Origin: Streptomyces fildesensis
GTDB lineage: Bacteria; Actinomycetota; Actinomycetes; Streptomycetales; Streptomycetaceae
Assembly (NCBI RefSeq): GCF_016107395.1
Contig: NZ_JAAIKO010000033.1
Location: forward strand, 27,362 to 91,361
DNA length: 64,000 nucleotides
Direction of reading: 5' to 3'
The notes beneath the pieces are model-generated. The model did not search any database, had not been told where the DNA came from, and saw nothing but the letters and a program-made list of their open reading frames with translations. The position numbers were made by a program, and so were the translations under genes. Positions 18,083 through 27,058 of this stretch are shown in pieces (within the stretch, counting starts at the first letter, position 1; each line of letters opens with the position of its first letter).

Positions 18083-18837
18083 ACGATTCCGCCGATCTGC
18101 ACACACTGACCGGCGCCTACGCGTTGGACGCCCTCTCCCCCGCGGAGGCGGCGGAGTTCGCCCGGCATCTCGCCGAGTGCCCCGCCTGCTCCCAGGAAGT
18201 GCGTGAGCTGCGGGAGACCGCGACCCGGCTGGCCTTCGCGGTGGCGCAGGTGCCGCCGCCAGGGCTGCGGGACCGCGTCATGTGGTCGCTGCCCGAGGTA
18301 CGGCAGCTGCCGCCGCTGGTCGTCGAACCCGTCGTGGTGCCGTTGCGCGGCCCGCGCTGGCGGCAGCGGCTGCCCTATCTGGCCGCCGCGGCCTGTCTCG
18401 CCATCGCCGCGGGCGCCGGGGTCTGGGCCGTCCAGGCCCAGCGGGACGCCGACCGGGCACGGGACGGCAACATCCAGGCGGAGCAGCGCGCCTCCGACCT
18501 GGAGACGCTGATGGCGGCGCCCGATGCCACCCTGCGGACCGGCTCGATGCGGGGCGGCGGCGGGGCGACCGTGGTCTCCTCCCAGCGGCTCGGACGGACG
18601 GCGTTCGTCTACCACGACCTGCCGCCGCTGGGCACTGCGCGGGTCTACCAGCTCTGGTACAGCCAGAACGGCTCGATGATCCCGGCCGGTCTCGTCACTC
18701 CGGGCCGCACCGACGGCGCACAGCTCCTGGCGGGCGGCCCGAGGGGCGCCGACGCGGTCGGGGTGACGGTGGAACCGTCCGGCGGCTCACCGACCCCGTC
18801 GGGACCGCCGGTGATGGTCGTACCGATCCCTTCCTGA
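18079..18837 (+). CDS. rskA: Anti-sigma factor, RskA family
   Basis: 252 residues. The N-terminal anti-sigma domain (about 1-75) contains LHTLTGAYALDALSPAEAAEFARHLAECPACSQEVRELRE with a zinc-finger-like HxxxCxxC. A single transmembrane helix (YLAAAACLAIAAGAGVWAV) spans about 98-116. The extracytoplasmic C-terminal domain (about 145-252) has TAFVYHDLPPLGTARVYQLWY typical of RskA. It should hold SigK inactive at the membrane until proteolysis. GTG 18079 overlaps the sigK stop (GTGA), so synthesis is coupled. Confidence 0.92.
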   Translation: MNDSADLHTLTGAYALDALSPAEAAEFARHLAECPACSQEVRELRETATRLAFAVAQVPPPGLRDRVMWSLPEVRQLPPLVVEPVVVPLRGPRWRQRLPYLAAAACLAIAAGAGVWAVQAQRDADRARDGNIQAEQRASDLETLMAAPDATLRTGSMRGGGGATVVSSQRLGRTAFVYHDLPPLGTARVYQLWYSQNGSMIPAGLVTPGRTDGAQLLAGGPRGADAVGVTVEPSGGSPTPSGPPVMVVPIPS

Positions 18838-18882
18838 CCGGATCGGACCGGAACGGGGCAGGGCAGGGCAGGGCAGGAAAAA

Positions 18883-18919
18883 ACCGGCCGGGGCGCACCG
18901 CACATGCGCCCCGGCCGGT
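18883..18919. terminator. Bidirectional terminator between rskA and the aldehyde dehydrogenase gene
   Basis: Perfect 15-bp inverted repeat ACCGGCCGGGGCGCA / TGCGCCCCGGCCGGT with a seven-base loop, between two convergent genes. A run of six A on the plus strand at its left foot gives a T-run for minus-strand transcripts. Confidence 0.85.
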
Positions 18920-18938
18920 GGAGGGTGGTCCGTCGGTC

Positions 18939-20384
18939 TCAGAGGTCCAGGCCGGTCAGGACGAGGACCCGCTCGTAGGTGTAGTCGGCCATGGCGTACG
19001 AGACGCCCTCACGGCCGACACCGGAGTCCTTCACGCCGCCGTACGGCATCTGGTCCGCGCGGTAGGAGGGCGCGTCGCCGATGATCACGCCGCCGACCTC
19101 CAGCTCGCGGTGGGCCCGGAAGGCGGTCTGCAGGTCGTGCGTGAACACGCCGGTCTGCAGGCCGTAGTTCGAGTCGTTGACGGCCGCGAACGCCTCGTCG
19201 GCGCCGTCGACCTTCTGCAGCGACAGGACCGGGCCGAAGACCTCCGCGGTGGCGAGGATCGCGTCCGCGGGGATCTCGGTGAGCACCGTCGGGGCGTACG
19301 AGGCGCCCTCGCGGGTGCCGCCGGTGAGCAGCTTGGCGCCCTTGGCGACCGCGTCGTCGACCCAGGACTCGACGCGCTTCGCGGCGTTCTCGTCGACCAG
19401 CGGGCCCACGTCGGTGGCGTCGTCGGACGGGTCACCGGTGACCTGGGCCGCGACCTTGGCGACGACCTTCTCGGCGAGCACGTCGAAGACCGACGCGTCG
19501 GCGATGACCCGCTGCACCGAGATGCAGGACTGGCCGCCCTGGTAGTTGGCGAAGGTGGCGATACGGGTGGCCGCCCACTCCAGGTCCTCCTCGGAGGACC
19601 AGTCGGCCAGCACCACGGCCGCGGCGTTGCCGCCCAGTTCGAGGGTGGTGTGCTTGCGCGGCACCGAATCCATGATCTGGTAGCCGACCTTGTCGGAACC
19701 GGTGAAGGAGATCACCGGCAGCCGCTTGTCCTGCACCAGGGCCGGCATCCGGTCGTTGGGGACCGGAAGGACGCTCCAGGAGCCGGCCGGCAGACCCGTC
19801 TCGGCGAGGATCTCGCCCAGCACCAGGGCCGACAGCGGGGTCGCCGGGGCGGGCTTGAGGATGATCGGCGCGCCGACCGCGATCGCCGGGGCGACCTTGT
19901 GGGCGACGAGGTTCAGCGGGAAGTTGAAGGGCGCGATACCGAGCACGGTGCCGCGCGGGAAGCGCCGGGTCAGCGCCAGCCGGCCGACGCCGCCGGCGTC
20001 GGTGTCCAGCCGCTGCGCCTCGCCGCTGTTGAAGCGGCGGGCCTCCTCGGAGGCCCAGCGGAACACCGACACGGCCCGGCCGACCTCGCCGCGGGCCCAC
20101 TTGATCGGCTTGCCGTTCTCGGCGGTGATCAGCCGGGCGATCTCCTCGGTGCGCTCCGCGAGCCGCTGGGCGACGAGGTCGAGCGCGGCGGACCGCACGT
20201 GGGCCGGGGTCGCGGCGAACTCGGCCTGGACGGCCTCGGCGGCCGCGACGGCCTCTTCGACCTGGGCCTCGGTGGGAACGCTGACCGTGCCGACGACCCG
20301 GCCGTCCCACGAGTTGGTGACGTCGAAGCTGTCCTCGCCGGTCGCCTTGCGGCCGGCGAGCCAGAATGCGGTGGGGGTGCTCAC
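18939..20384 (-). CDS. NAD(P)-dependent aldehyde dehydrogenase
   Basis: 481 residues, ALDH superfamily. Catalytic Glu249 is in TLELGGN and catalytic Cys287 in GGQSCISVQR; the cofactor motif FTGSDKVGYQIM is at about 228-239. The start is GTG 20384 (VSTPTAFWLAG); the frame stays open far upstream but that part overlaps pucR antisense and is not coding. Substrate is inferred only from context: the PucR regulator lies next upstream and gabT nearby, so an amine-derived semialdehyde is plausible. Confidence 0.92.
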   Translation of the reverse strand: MSTPTAFWLAGRKATGEDSFDVTNSWDGRVVGTVSVPTEAQVEEAVAAAEAVQAEFAATPAHVRSAALDLVAQRLAERTEEIARLITAENGKPIKWARGEVGRAVSVFRWASEEARRFNSGEAQRLDTDAGGVGRLALTRRFPRGTVLGIAPFNFPLNLVAHKVAPAIAVGAPIILKPAPATPLSALVLGEILAETGLPAGSWSVLPVPNDRMPALVQDKRLPVISFTGSDKVGYQIMDSVPRKHTTLELGGNAAAVVLADWSSEEDLEWAATRIATFANYQGGQSCISVQRVIADASVFDVLAEKVVAKVAAQVTGDPSDDATDVGPLVDENAAKRVESWVDDAVAKGAKLLTGGTREGASYAPTVLTEIPADAILATAEVFGPVLSLQKVDGADEAFAAVNDSNYGLQTGVFTHDLQTAFRAHRELEVGGVIIGDAPSYRADQMPYGGVKDSGVGREGVSYAMADYTYERVLVLTGLDL

Positions 20385-20518
20385 AGCGGCCCGGCCCTTC
20401 CGATGGGGTGGTGATCCCGATGGGTGGTGATCGATCACGTACGTCCACGGTAGGCCGGGCGGGGCGCGGGGGCGTTTGTCCACTGCGGAGTACCGCTCGT
20501 GGCGGGTACTCCGTTGTG

Positions 20519-22117
20519 TCACTCGCCGGGCGGCAGCGTCTTCATCGCCAGCCACAGCTCCATCCGGACGTCGGGATCGTCGAGCGAGCGGCCGAGGATC
20601 TCCTCCACGCGGCGCATGCGGTAGCGCAGGGTGTGCCGGTGAACGCCCAGGTCGGACGCGGCCGCGTCCCACTGGCCGTGCCGCGAGAGCCATGCCTGGA
20701 GGGAGGCGACGAGGTCGCCGCGGCTGGTCGCGTCGTGCTCGCGCAGCGGGCGCAGCAAGCCCTCGGCGAACGCCCGGACCGCGTCGTCGCCGAGCAGCGG
20801 GAGAACCGATCCTGCACCGACCTCGCCGTGCTCGACCAGGTTGCGGCCGCGCCGCAGCGCGACGGCCAGCGCCCGTTCCGCCTGCCGGTTGGCGTCCGGC
20901 AGCTCCGCCACCGGGACGGCCCCGGACAGCCCGGCGGCCAGGGTGTCGTCGGCCTCGGCGAAGTCGGTGCAGGCCTTGAGCACGGCCGAACCGTCGGCGG
21001 CGAGCACCACCAGCCGGGGGCCCTCCCGTACGGCGATGACCGGCTCGCCCGAGCGGGCGCCGGCGGCCTCCGCGCGCTCGGCCAGCAGCGCCACCGAGTC
21101 CAGCGCCACCGCCGGGCGGCCGGTACGGGCGGCGGGCCTGGCCGTCTTCACGGGCTTGGCGGTGAGTTCTGCGGGCTCCACGACGAGCAGCCGCACCGGC
21201 TGCGCCAGCAGGTCGCCGTAGAGCCGGCCCGCGACGGTACGGGCGTGCTCGCTCTCCCCGGTGAGCAGCATCCGCAGCAGGGCGGCCGCGAGCCGCTGCT
21301 CGGTGTCCTGGAGCGCCCGCGACTGCTCCAGGGAGAGCGTGAGCAGCGCGACGGCGGCGTGCACGACATAGCGGGCGGGGGTGTCGAGGCGCTCCTCGGT
21401 GCCGACGGCGAGAAACCCGCGGGCCCGGCGCGCGGTGCCCAGCGACTGCAGTTCGACGCGGTCCTCGGTGCCCGCGGGGCCCGCCACGGCCGCGCTGGCG
21501 GGCGCCGGTTTGTCCCGCAGCCGGTCGATCTCGCCGGTCAGCCGGGCGGCGCGGCGGCCCGCCCACTCGGGGGCGGCGGCGAGCACCGCGCCGGACGCGT
21601 CGTAGAGCGCGGCCCAGCCGTTGAGGTGGTGCGCGAGCCGGCCGAGCAGCGCGGAGGTGCCGTCCGGGGCGAGGGCCGCCCGGGTCAGATCGCGCTGGGC
21701 CTCGAAGCCGGCGGTGACGGCCTGGTACTGGTCGGCCGCGACCGCCGCCGACACGGCCTTGCTGATCGCGATGAACGGCGTGCGGCGTGGCACTTCGAGC
21801 AGCGGCAGATCCAGTTCCGCCGCGGCGTCGACCAGCGCGGGCGGCACCGCGTCGTGCCCCACCCCGACGCCGAAGCCGAGCCCGACCACCCCGGCGTCCG
21901 CCAGCCGCCGCACGTAGCCGCGCAGGCTGTCCGGGTCGTCGACGGCAAGTTTGAGTCCGGTGGTGAGCAGCAGCTCGCCGCCTTCGAGATACGGTCCCGG
22001 GTCGTCCAGCTCGCTGGTGTGCACCCAGCGCACGGTGGCGTCCAGATGGTCGCCGCCGGCCAGGACCACGAGCTTGAGTGCCGAATGGTGGACGAGAGAG
22101 GCGAGAGTGAGGGGCAT
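20519..22117 (-). CDS. PucR family transcriptional regulator
   Basis: 532 residues. N-terminal PucR domain (about 5-120: HHSALKLVVLAGGDHLDATVRWVHTSELDDPGPYLEGGELLLTTG), a central GGDEF-like/GAF region, and the C-terminal helix-turn-helix GQWDAAASDLGVHRHTLRYRMRRVEEILGRSLDDPDVRMELWLAM. Such regulators control purine, amine or polyamine catabolism in actinobacteria. It lies 134 bases upstream of the co-oriented aldehyde dehydrogenase gene and probably regulates it or a neighbour. A 16-bp palindrome lies 155 bases upstream of its start. Confidence 0.93.
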   Translation of the reverse strand: MPLTLASLVHHSALKLVVLAGGDHLDATVRWVHTSELDDPGPYLEGGELLLTTGLKLAVDDPDSLRGYVRRLADAGVVGLGFGVGVGHDAVPPALVDAAAELDLPLLEVPRRTPFIAISKAVSAAVAADQYQAVTAGFEAQRDLTRAALAPDGTSALLGRLAHHLNGWAALYDASGAVLAAAPEWAGRRAARLTGEIDRLRDKPAPASAAVAGPAGTEDRVELQSLGTARRARGFLAVGTEERLDTPARYVVHAAVALLTLSLEQSRALQDTEQRLAAALLRMLLTGESEHARTVAGRLYGDLLAQPVRLLVVEPAELTAKPVKTARPAARTGRPAVALDSVALLAERAEAAGARSGEPVIAVREGPRLVVLAADGSAVLKACTDFAEADDTLAAGLSGAVPVAELPDANRQAERALAVALRRGRNLVEHGEVGAGSVLPLLGDDAVRAFAEGLLRPLREHDATSRGDLVASLQAWLSRHGQWDAAASDLGVHRHTLRYRMRRVEEILGRSLDDPDVRMELWLAMKTLPPGE

Positions 22118-22271
22118 GACGCGCTGTCGCCTCCGGCGGGGGGCTTCCGGCGGCGCCGGCGGGGTCGCGGGGACCCACCGGGCCCGGAAGGCCCAAAGGA
22201 CTCGGGTTTTGGCCGACCGGTAGTGGTGACCGGTTCCGATTCTGCCTCACCGTCCAGATCCCGGCATCAGG

Positions 22272-22287
22272 CGTCCGATATCGGACG
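22272..22287. promoter_or_regulatory. 16-bp palindrome in the pucR upstream region
   Basis: CGTCCGATATCGGACG is perfectly self-complementary. It lies in the 219-base gap between the PucR gene and the ATPase gene, where several CAGGCGTC/GGTGTCGGAC variants cluster. Possible operator; weakly supported. Confidence 0.3.
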
Positions 22288-22336
22288 TGCGATGTCAGGA
22301 ATCAGGTGTCGGACAGCCGGGAGCAGGCGTCAGGCG

Positions 22337-24436
22337 TCAGCCGCGGAGGTCGACCAGTATCGGCGGGGCGTGCTCGCCGTCGGTGGCGGTGAGCGAGACG
22401 ACGGCATGCCCGGCCGGCACCGAATGGGCCAGCTCGGAGGCGGACCAGCGCTCACGCTCGACGCTGCGGACGGTCACCGACTCGGTGGTGACGGCCTCCC
22501 CGGTGAACAGCCGCCGCACCCCGCGGTTGAGGCGGCGCAGCAGACCGCCGGACTGGTCGGGCGTACGCGTCACGTCCCGGGTCTCGACCCAGGTGGTGCC
22601 CCAGGCCTCGGCGAACCGCTTCCCGTCCCACGTGGTGATCCCGGACAGCGCCATCCGGCAGCCGACCGCGCCGAGCAGCGCGGTGCGCAGCGCCTCGGGG
22701 ACGTCGTCGAGCGTCCGCAGCGCCAGCACGGCCCCGGCGTTGGCGGACCGCAGCCGCTGCAGTCCGCGCACCGACTCTCCGGTGATGGTGTGCGCGGCGT
22801 CGTCGAGGACCAGGCAGGCGAAGAGCGACCGGTCGCGGCGGCCGGTGACCGCGGCGGTGAACTGGGCCAGCACGAGCCGCGCGAGGATCCGGGACGCCTC
22901 GGCGTGACCGCGTTCGGGCAGGTCGATACGGACCCGCAGCGGGTGCTCCAGGGTGTGCATGGAGAACGGCCGGGTCCGGCCGGTGACGTCGAAGAAGCCC
23001 GCGAAGGCCGGCCGGTCGAGCAGCGCGATCCGGTCGGCGAGCAGGGTGCCGATGTCGTCGGGCCGCCCCGCCTGCCGCTGCCGTGCCTCCAGCTCACGGA
23101 CCGGACCCGGCTCCCCGGCCAGGTCCAGCGCGCCGCGCAGCGCGGCGAACGCGTGCGGGATGCCGTCGAGCAGCTCGCGCAGCTCGGTCACGGCGGGGAA
23201 GCGCCCGTGGGCGGCGCGGTAGGGGCCGAGCAGCTGGGAGAGCGCGGTGGCGGCCCGCCGGATGTCGGCCTCGTGCGTGGGGCCGTCGTCGATGAGCGCC
23301 TCGGCGAGGGTGCTCCCGGCCGCGTCCGGGTCGGGGCTGCCGCCGTACAGGTCCAGGTCGTAGCGCGAGGAGGGGTCGCCGAGCGAGATGACGACGTCGA
23401 ACGCGTCGGCCGGTCCCAGGTCGGTGCCCGCGGAGCCCACGGCGATCACCGCGGCGGTGCCGGACAGCGCCTGCAGGCACAGCGACTCGACGACCGGCCG
23501 GACCAGCTGCCGGGTCTTCCCCGAGCCGGGCGGGCCGACGGCGACCAGGCCGGTGCCGAGCAGCGACGGGTCGAGCGCCAGCCCCGCGCCCCGGTGCTGG
23601 TACGGATTGCGGTCGTCGGCCGGCGCCAGGCCGATCCGCACCTGGCCGCCGAGCAGATCGTGCGTCGCGGAGCGGAACGGCAGATCGCGCGCGCCGGAAG
23701 GATGCAGACACGCCGCGGCGCCCTGCCGCAGCACGGTGTCGGCGAACGCGTCGATCCGCCGCGGGTCCGCCAGTACCGACGTCCAGGCCCGCTGGATCCG
23801 CGTGTAGTCGACGTCGTTCATCCGCCCGCTGCGGATCTCGCCCGCGAGCCGGTCCGCCACCGCGTGCTGCCCGGCCGCCCGCAGCTCGGGCCACTGGACG
23901 GGATCGTCCTCGACGGGCTGCCCGTCGGGCCGCAGCCCCGGCTGCGCCGGCTCGTCCCACAGCCGGCTCAGAGCGGGCGCGGCATACCGGCGCCAGACGT
24001 CCGGCCAGTGCCCGGCCCGGCCGAACACATAGGCCAGCAGACCGATCCAGATCAGGTAGTAGGTGTTGGAGACGATCGTGTAGGCGACCCGGTCGCCGGT
24101 GTACGCCCAGTCGTCCGGGATGAGCCAGAACATCGGCTTGAGCCAGAGGCTGCCGAAATAGTTCCAGAGCAGCGACCAGACCAGCAGCCCGCACAGCAGG
24201 GCCAGCAGCGCGCCGCCGATCAGCCGGCGGCCGGCGAGCCGGCCCGGGTCCTCCGGGGGACGCGGGACGTGGCCGTACGCGAAGATCCCCGGGGCGTCGT
24301 GGTGGCGCGGGGTGCGCAGCCAGGTCTCCAGCGCGGACACCGGTGGCGCCTGTGGCATCGGCGGCGGTCCCGCCGGCCTCGGTACCGGGGTCGCCGGCGC
24401 GGCCTTCCGGAATCCCTGCGTACCCTCGATATCCAC
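22337..24436 (-). CDS. Membrane FtsK/VirD4-like ATP-binding protein of unknown function
   Basis: 699 residues. A Pro-rich N-terminus leads to two transmembrane helices (about 71-92 and 118-138), then an ATPase domain with Walker A GPPGSGKT at 301-308 and a Walker B-like LFACLVLDDAAH. The fold and the later TTWDGKRFAEAWGTTWVETRDVT region recall DNA-pumping ATPases or type IV coupling proteins, but it is embedded in chromosomal genes rather than a transfer operon. GTG 24436 is chosen since GAGGGG precedes it; a TTG at 24478 lacks a ribosome site. Function unknown; DNA or protein translocation is only a guess. Confidence 0.78.
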   Translation of the reverse strand: MDIEGTQGFRKAAPATPVPRPAGPPPMPQAPPVSALETWLRTPRHHDAPGIFAYGHVPRPPEDPGRLAGRRLIGGALLALLCGLLVWSLLWNYFGSLWLKPMFWLIPDDWAYTGDRVAYTIVSNTYYLIWIGLLAYVFGRAGHWPDVWRRYAAPALSRLWDEPAQPGLRPDGQPVEDDPVQWPELRAAGQHAVADRLAGEIRSGRMNDVDYTRIQRAWTSVLADPRRIDAFADTVLRQGAAACLHPSGARDLPFRSATHDLLGGQVRIGLAPADDRNPYQHRGAGLALDPSLLGTGLVAVGPPGSGKTRQLVRPVVESLCLQALSGTAAVIAVGSAGTDLGPADAFDVVISLGDPSSRYDLDLYGGSPDPDAAGSTLAEALIDDGPTHEADIRRAATALSQLLGPYRAAHGRFPAVTELRELLDGIPHAFAALRGALDLAGEPGPVRELEARQRQAGRPDDIGTLLADRIALLDRPAFAGFFDVTGRTRPFSMHTLEHPLRVRIDLPERGHAEASRILARLVLAQFTAAVTGRRDRSLFACLVLDDAAHTITGESVRGLQRLRSANAGAVLALRTLDDVPEALRTALLGAVGCRMALSGITTWDGKRFAEAWGTTWVETRDVTRTPDQSGGLLRRLNRGVRRLFTGEAVTTESVTVRSVERERWSASELAHSVPAGHAVVSLTATDGEHAPPILVDLRG

Positions 24437-24693
24437 TACCGGCCGCCCCTCAGCCTCGTCGCCAGCGACGGAACCCAATGTAGTGGAGCGGACACCGGTC
24501 CATAAGGATCATGGCGCTTCGCGAGGCGCGGGTGCCGAAATCGGCCGCCAGGACTACGGTCTGCCGGGAAGCGGACTGTCCGCCGTGTCGAATGATCACC
24601 CGCCACTGCGCCCTATCGGAGTAAGCGGGTCCGCGCGGCCCCCGCTTAGCCTGCGGGAAAAGCCCGTGGACATATAAGAGGAGTACGCCCGCC

Positions 24694-26025
24694 ATGACCG
24701 AACTGTCCCAGGAGCGCCGGCTCGTCACCTCGATCCCCGGCCCGAAGTCGCAGGAGCTGATGGCCCGCAAGGTCGCCGCGGTCCCCAACGGCATCGGCGT
24801 CACCCTCCCCGTCTTCGTGACGCGCGCCGGCGGCGGCGTGCTCGAGGACGTGGACGGCAACTCGCTCATCGACTTCGGCTCCGGCATCGCGGTGACCTCG
24901 GTCGGCAACAGCGCCGAGGCCGTGGTGCGGCGGGCGACCGCGCAGCTCGCGGACTTCACCCACACCTGTTTCATGGTGACCCCGTACGAGGGTTACGTCG
25001 AGGTCGCCGAGCAGCTCAACGAGCTGACCCCGGGCGACCACGACAAGCGCACCGCACTGTTCAACTCCGGCGCCGAGGCCGTCGAGAACGCGGTGAAGAT
25101 CGCCCGCTCGTACACCAAGCGCACCGCGGTCGTCGTCTTCGACCACGGCTACCACGGCCGCACCAACCTGACGATGGCCCTCACCGCCAAGAACATGCCG
25201 TACAAGGAGGGCTTCGGGCCGTTCGCACCCGAGGTCTACCGCGTACCGCTGGCCTACGGCTACCGCTGGCTGACCGGCGCCGAGAACTGCGCCGAGGAGG
25301 CGGCGGCCCAGGCGATCGACATGATCACCAAGCAGGTCGGCGCCGAGAACGTGGCCGCGATCGTGATCGAGCCGATCGCGGGCGAGGGCGGCTTCATCGA
25401 GCCGGCCAAGGGCTTCCTGCCGAAGATCGCCGAGTTCGCGAAGGCGAACGGCATCGTGTTCGTCGCGGACGAGATCCAGACCGGCTTCTGCCGCACCGGC
25501 CAGTGGTTCGCCTGTGACGACGAGGGCGTCGTCCCGGACCTGATCACCACCGCCAAGGGCATCGCGGGCGGTCTGCCGCTCGCCGCCGTCACGGGCCGCG
25601 CCGAGATCATGGACGCCGCGCACGCGGGCGGCCTCGGCGGCACCTACGGCGGCAACCCGGTGGCCTGCGCCGCGGCGCTCGGCGCGATCGAGACCATGAA
25701 GGAGCTCGACCTCAACGCCCGCGCGCGGCGCATCGAGGAGGTCATGAAGGGCCGTCTGCACGCGATGCAGGAGAAGTTCGACGTGATCGGTGAAGTACGC
25801 GGCCGCGGCGGCATGATCGCCGTCGAGCTCGTGGAGCCGGGCACCAAGACCCCGAACGCCGCGGTGACCGCCGCCCTGGCGAAGGCCTGCCACGCCGAGG
25901 GCCTGGTCGTTCTGACCTGCGGCACCTATGGCAACGTGCTGCGTTTCCTGCCGCCGCTGGTCATCGGCGAAGATCTCCTGAACGAGGGCCTGGACATCAT
26001 CGAGGAGGCCCTCACCCGGGTGTGA
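24694..26025 (+). CDS. gabT: 4-aminobutyrate transaminase
   Basis: 443 residues, class III PLP aminotransferase that moves the amino group of GABA to 2-oxoglutarate, giving succinate semialdehyde. Signatures: FNSGAEAVENAVKIAR (phosphate binding), DHGYHGRTNLTMALT, VADEIQTGFCRTG with the PLP-nitrogen Asp259, and Schiff-base Lys288 in TTAKGIAGGLPL. The GVTLPVF/ GIAVTSVGN beginning fits GabT better than ornithine transaminase. GAGGAG lies upstream of ATG 24694. It feeds the semialdehyde dehydrogenases of the surrounding amine region. Confidence 0.93.
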   Translation: MTELSQERRLVTSIPGPKSQELMARKVAAVPNGIGVTLPVFVTRAGGGVLEDVDGNSLIDFGSGIAVTSVGNSAEAVVRRATAQLADFTHTCFMVTPYEGYVEVAEQLNELTPGDHDKRTALFNSGAEAVENAVKIARSYTKRTAVVVFDHGYHGRTNLTMALTAKNMPYKEGFGPFAPEVYRVPLAYGYRWLTGAENCAEEAAAQAIDMITKQVGAENVAAIVIEPIAGEGGFIEPAKGFLPKIAEFAKANGIVFVADEIQTGFCRTGQWFACDDEGVVPDLITTAKGIAGGLPLAAVTGRAEIMDAAHAGGLGGTYGGNPVACAAALGAIETMKELDLNARARRIEEVMKGRLHAMQEKFDVIGEVRGRGGMIAVELVEPGTKTPNAAVTAALAKACHAEGLVVLTCGTYGNVLRFLPPLVIGEDLLNEGLDIIEEALTRV

Positions 26026-26171
26026 CTCCCGGTGTAACTCTGGGTAAGGGGGCGGCATCGGTGAAGAAGGTGTGCGGGCCTGATGGCGGAGGGGTAATCG
26101 CTCTCCCGGCAGCCTCGCCGGTGACGTACGGTTTCCGCAGATACACCGCACCATCCCGCTCGTGGGTGACC

Positions 26172-27050
26172 ATGGGCGACACCGCGCCGGCGACCCCCCA
26201 TTGCCGGCACAGCAGTGCCCTCGCGCACGACAGCGCCGGAACGAAGCGTTTCGGCACTCTTCGCCGATCGATCGACCGCTCGTCCCAAACCCCCCGGGCC
26301 GAGCGGCACGGAGATCGACCTGGCCGCCTCGGAACTCTCCCCCCTGTTCCGGGGCGGCCGATTTTTGCCCTGAACCTGGTCCTGGCCGTCAGCCTGCTGC
26401 TCTTCGCGCTGATCACCTGGCAGGTCGTCGCCGGTGGCCCGTTGGTGGACGCCGACCGGTGGCTGCTCCGGCGTTTCCAGCACGCCGCCGCGCGGCACCG
26501 GAGCCTGCACGGCACCGGGCAGTTCTTCTGCGACCTCGGCAACGCGCAGATCGCGGTGCCGCTCCTCGCCGCCGCCATCGGCGCAAGCGCCTGGCGCGGC
26601 CGCCGGGCCGGGCTGTCGCGGTGGTGGGCGCGCCCGCTGGCCGCGGCGCTGGCCATGGCCGCGGTCCCGCTGATCGTCAGCGTCACCAAGACCCTCGTCG
26701 CCCGCCCCTCCCCCGGCCACCGCCGCCTCGGCCCCGGCTCCTACCCCGGCTTCTTCCCGTCCGGGCACACGGCGTCGGCGTCGGTCGCCCTCGGCGCCGC
26801 CGCCCTTCTCGTACTCCCGCTCGTCCGGAACGCCGCCCTGCGACGGCTGCTCGCCGCCGCGGTCCTGCTGGTGGTGGCCGCCGTCGGGGTGTCGCTGGTG
26901 TGGTGCGGGTACCACTGGCCGCTGGACGTCCTGGGCAGCTGGTGCCTGTGCGCGGCGCTGCTGTCGGGAGTGGCCATGACCCCGGCCGGCTCATCCGACA
27001 GCAGCGCCGGCCAGGCCCGGAGGACGGACCTGCCCGGCGCTGACGGCTAG
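26172..27050 (+). CDS. PAP2 superfamily membrane phosphatase
   Basis: About 292 residues if ATG 26172 is used. Several hydrophobic helices surround the three phosphatase motifs: KTLVARPSP (C1), PGFFPSGHTASAS (C2) and VWCGYHWPLDVLGSW (C3). Lipid phosphate or isoprenoid-diphosphate phosphatase is likely, acting at the membrane. The start is uncertain: no clear ribosome site exists and the first ~70 residues are of low complexity with no family match, so translation may begin further in. The 146 bases after gabT hold no gene that I see. It ends eight bases before the convergent mmsA. Confidence 0.85.
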   Translation: MGDTAPATPHCRHSSALAHDSAGTKRFGTLRRSIDRSSQTPRAERHGDRPGRLGTLPPVPGRPIFALNLVLAVSLLLFALITWQVVAGGPLVDADRWLLRRFQHAAARHRSLHGTGQFFCDLGNAQIAVPLLAAAIGASAWRGRRAGLSRWWARPLAAALAMAAVPLIVSVTKTLVARPSPGHRRLGPGSYPGFFPSGHTASASVALGAAALLVLPLVRNAALRRLLAAAVLLVVAAVGVSLVWCGYHWPLDVLGSWCLCAALLSGVAMTPAGSSDSSAGQARRTDLPGADG

Positions 27051-27058
27051 CGAGCGGT

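Noticed and set aside
18856..18875. Four tandem GGGCA units
   Set aside because: Short simple repeat between convergent genes next to a terminator; no function suggested.
20385..22250. Open frame upstream of the aldehyde dehydrogenase, antisense-overlapping pucR
   Set aside because: Arg/Gly/Pro-rich translation typical of GC-rich shadow frames; GTG 20384 begins the conserved protein and pucR on the same DNA is clearly real.
20366..24505. 1379-codon plus-strand frame opposite pucR and the ATPase gene
   Set aside because: Low-complexity shadow of two well-supported minus-strand genes.
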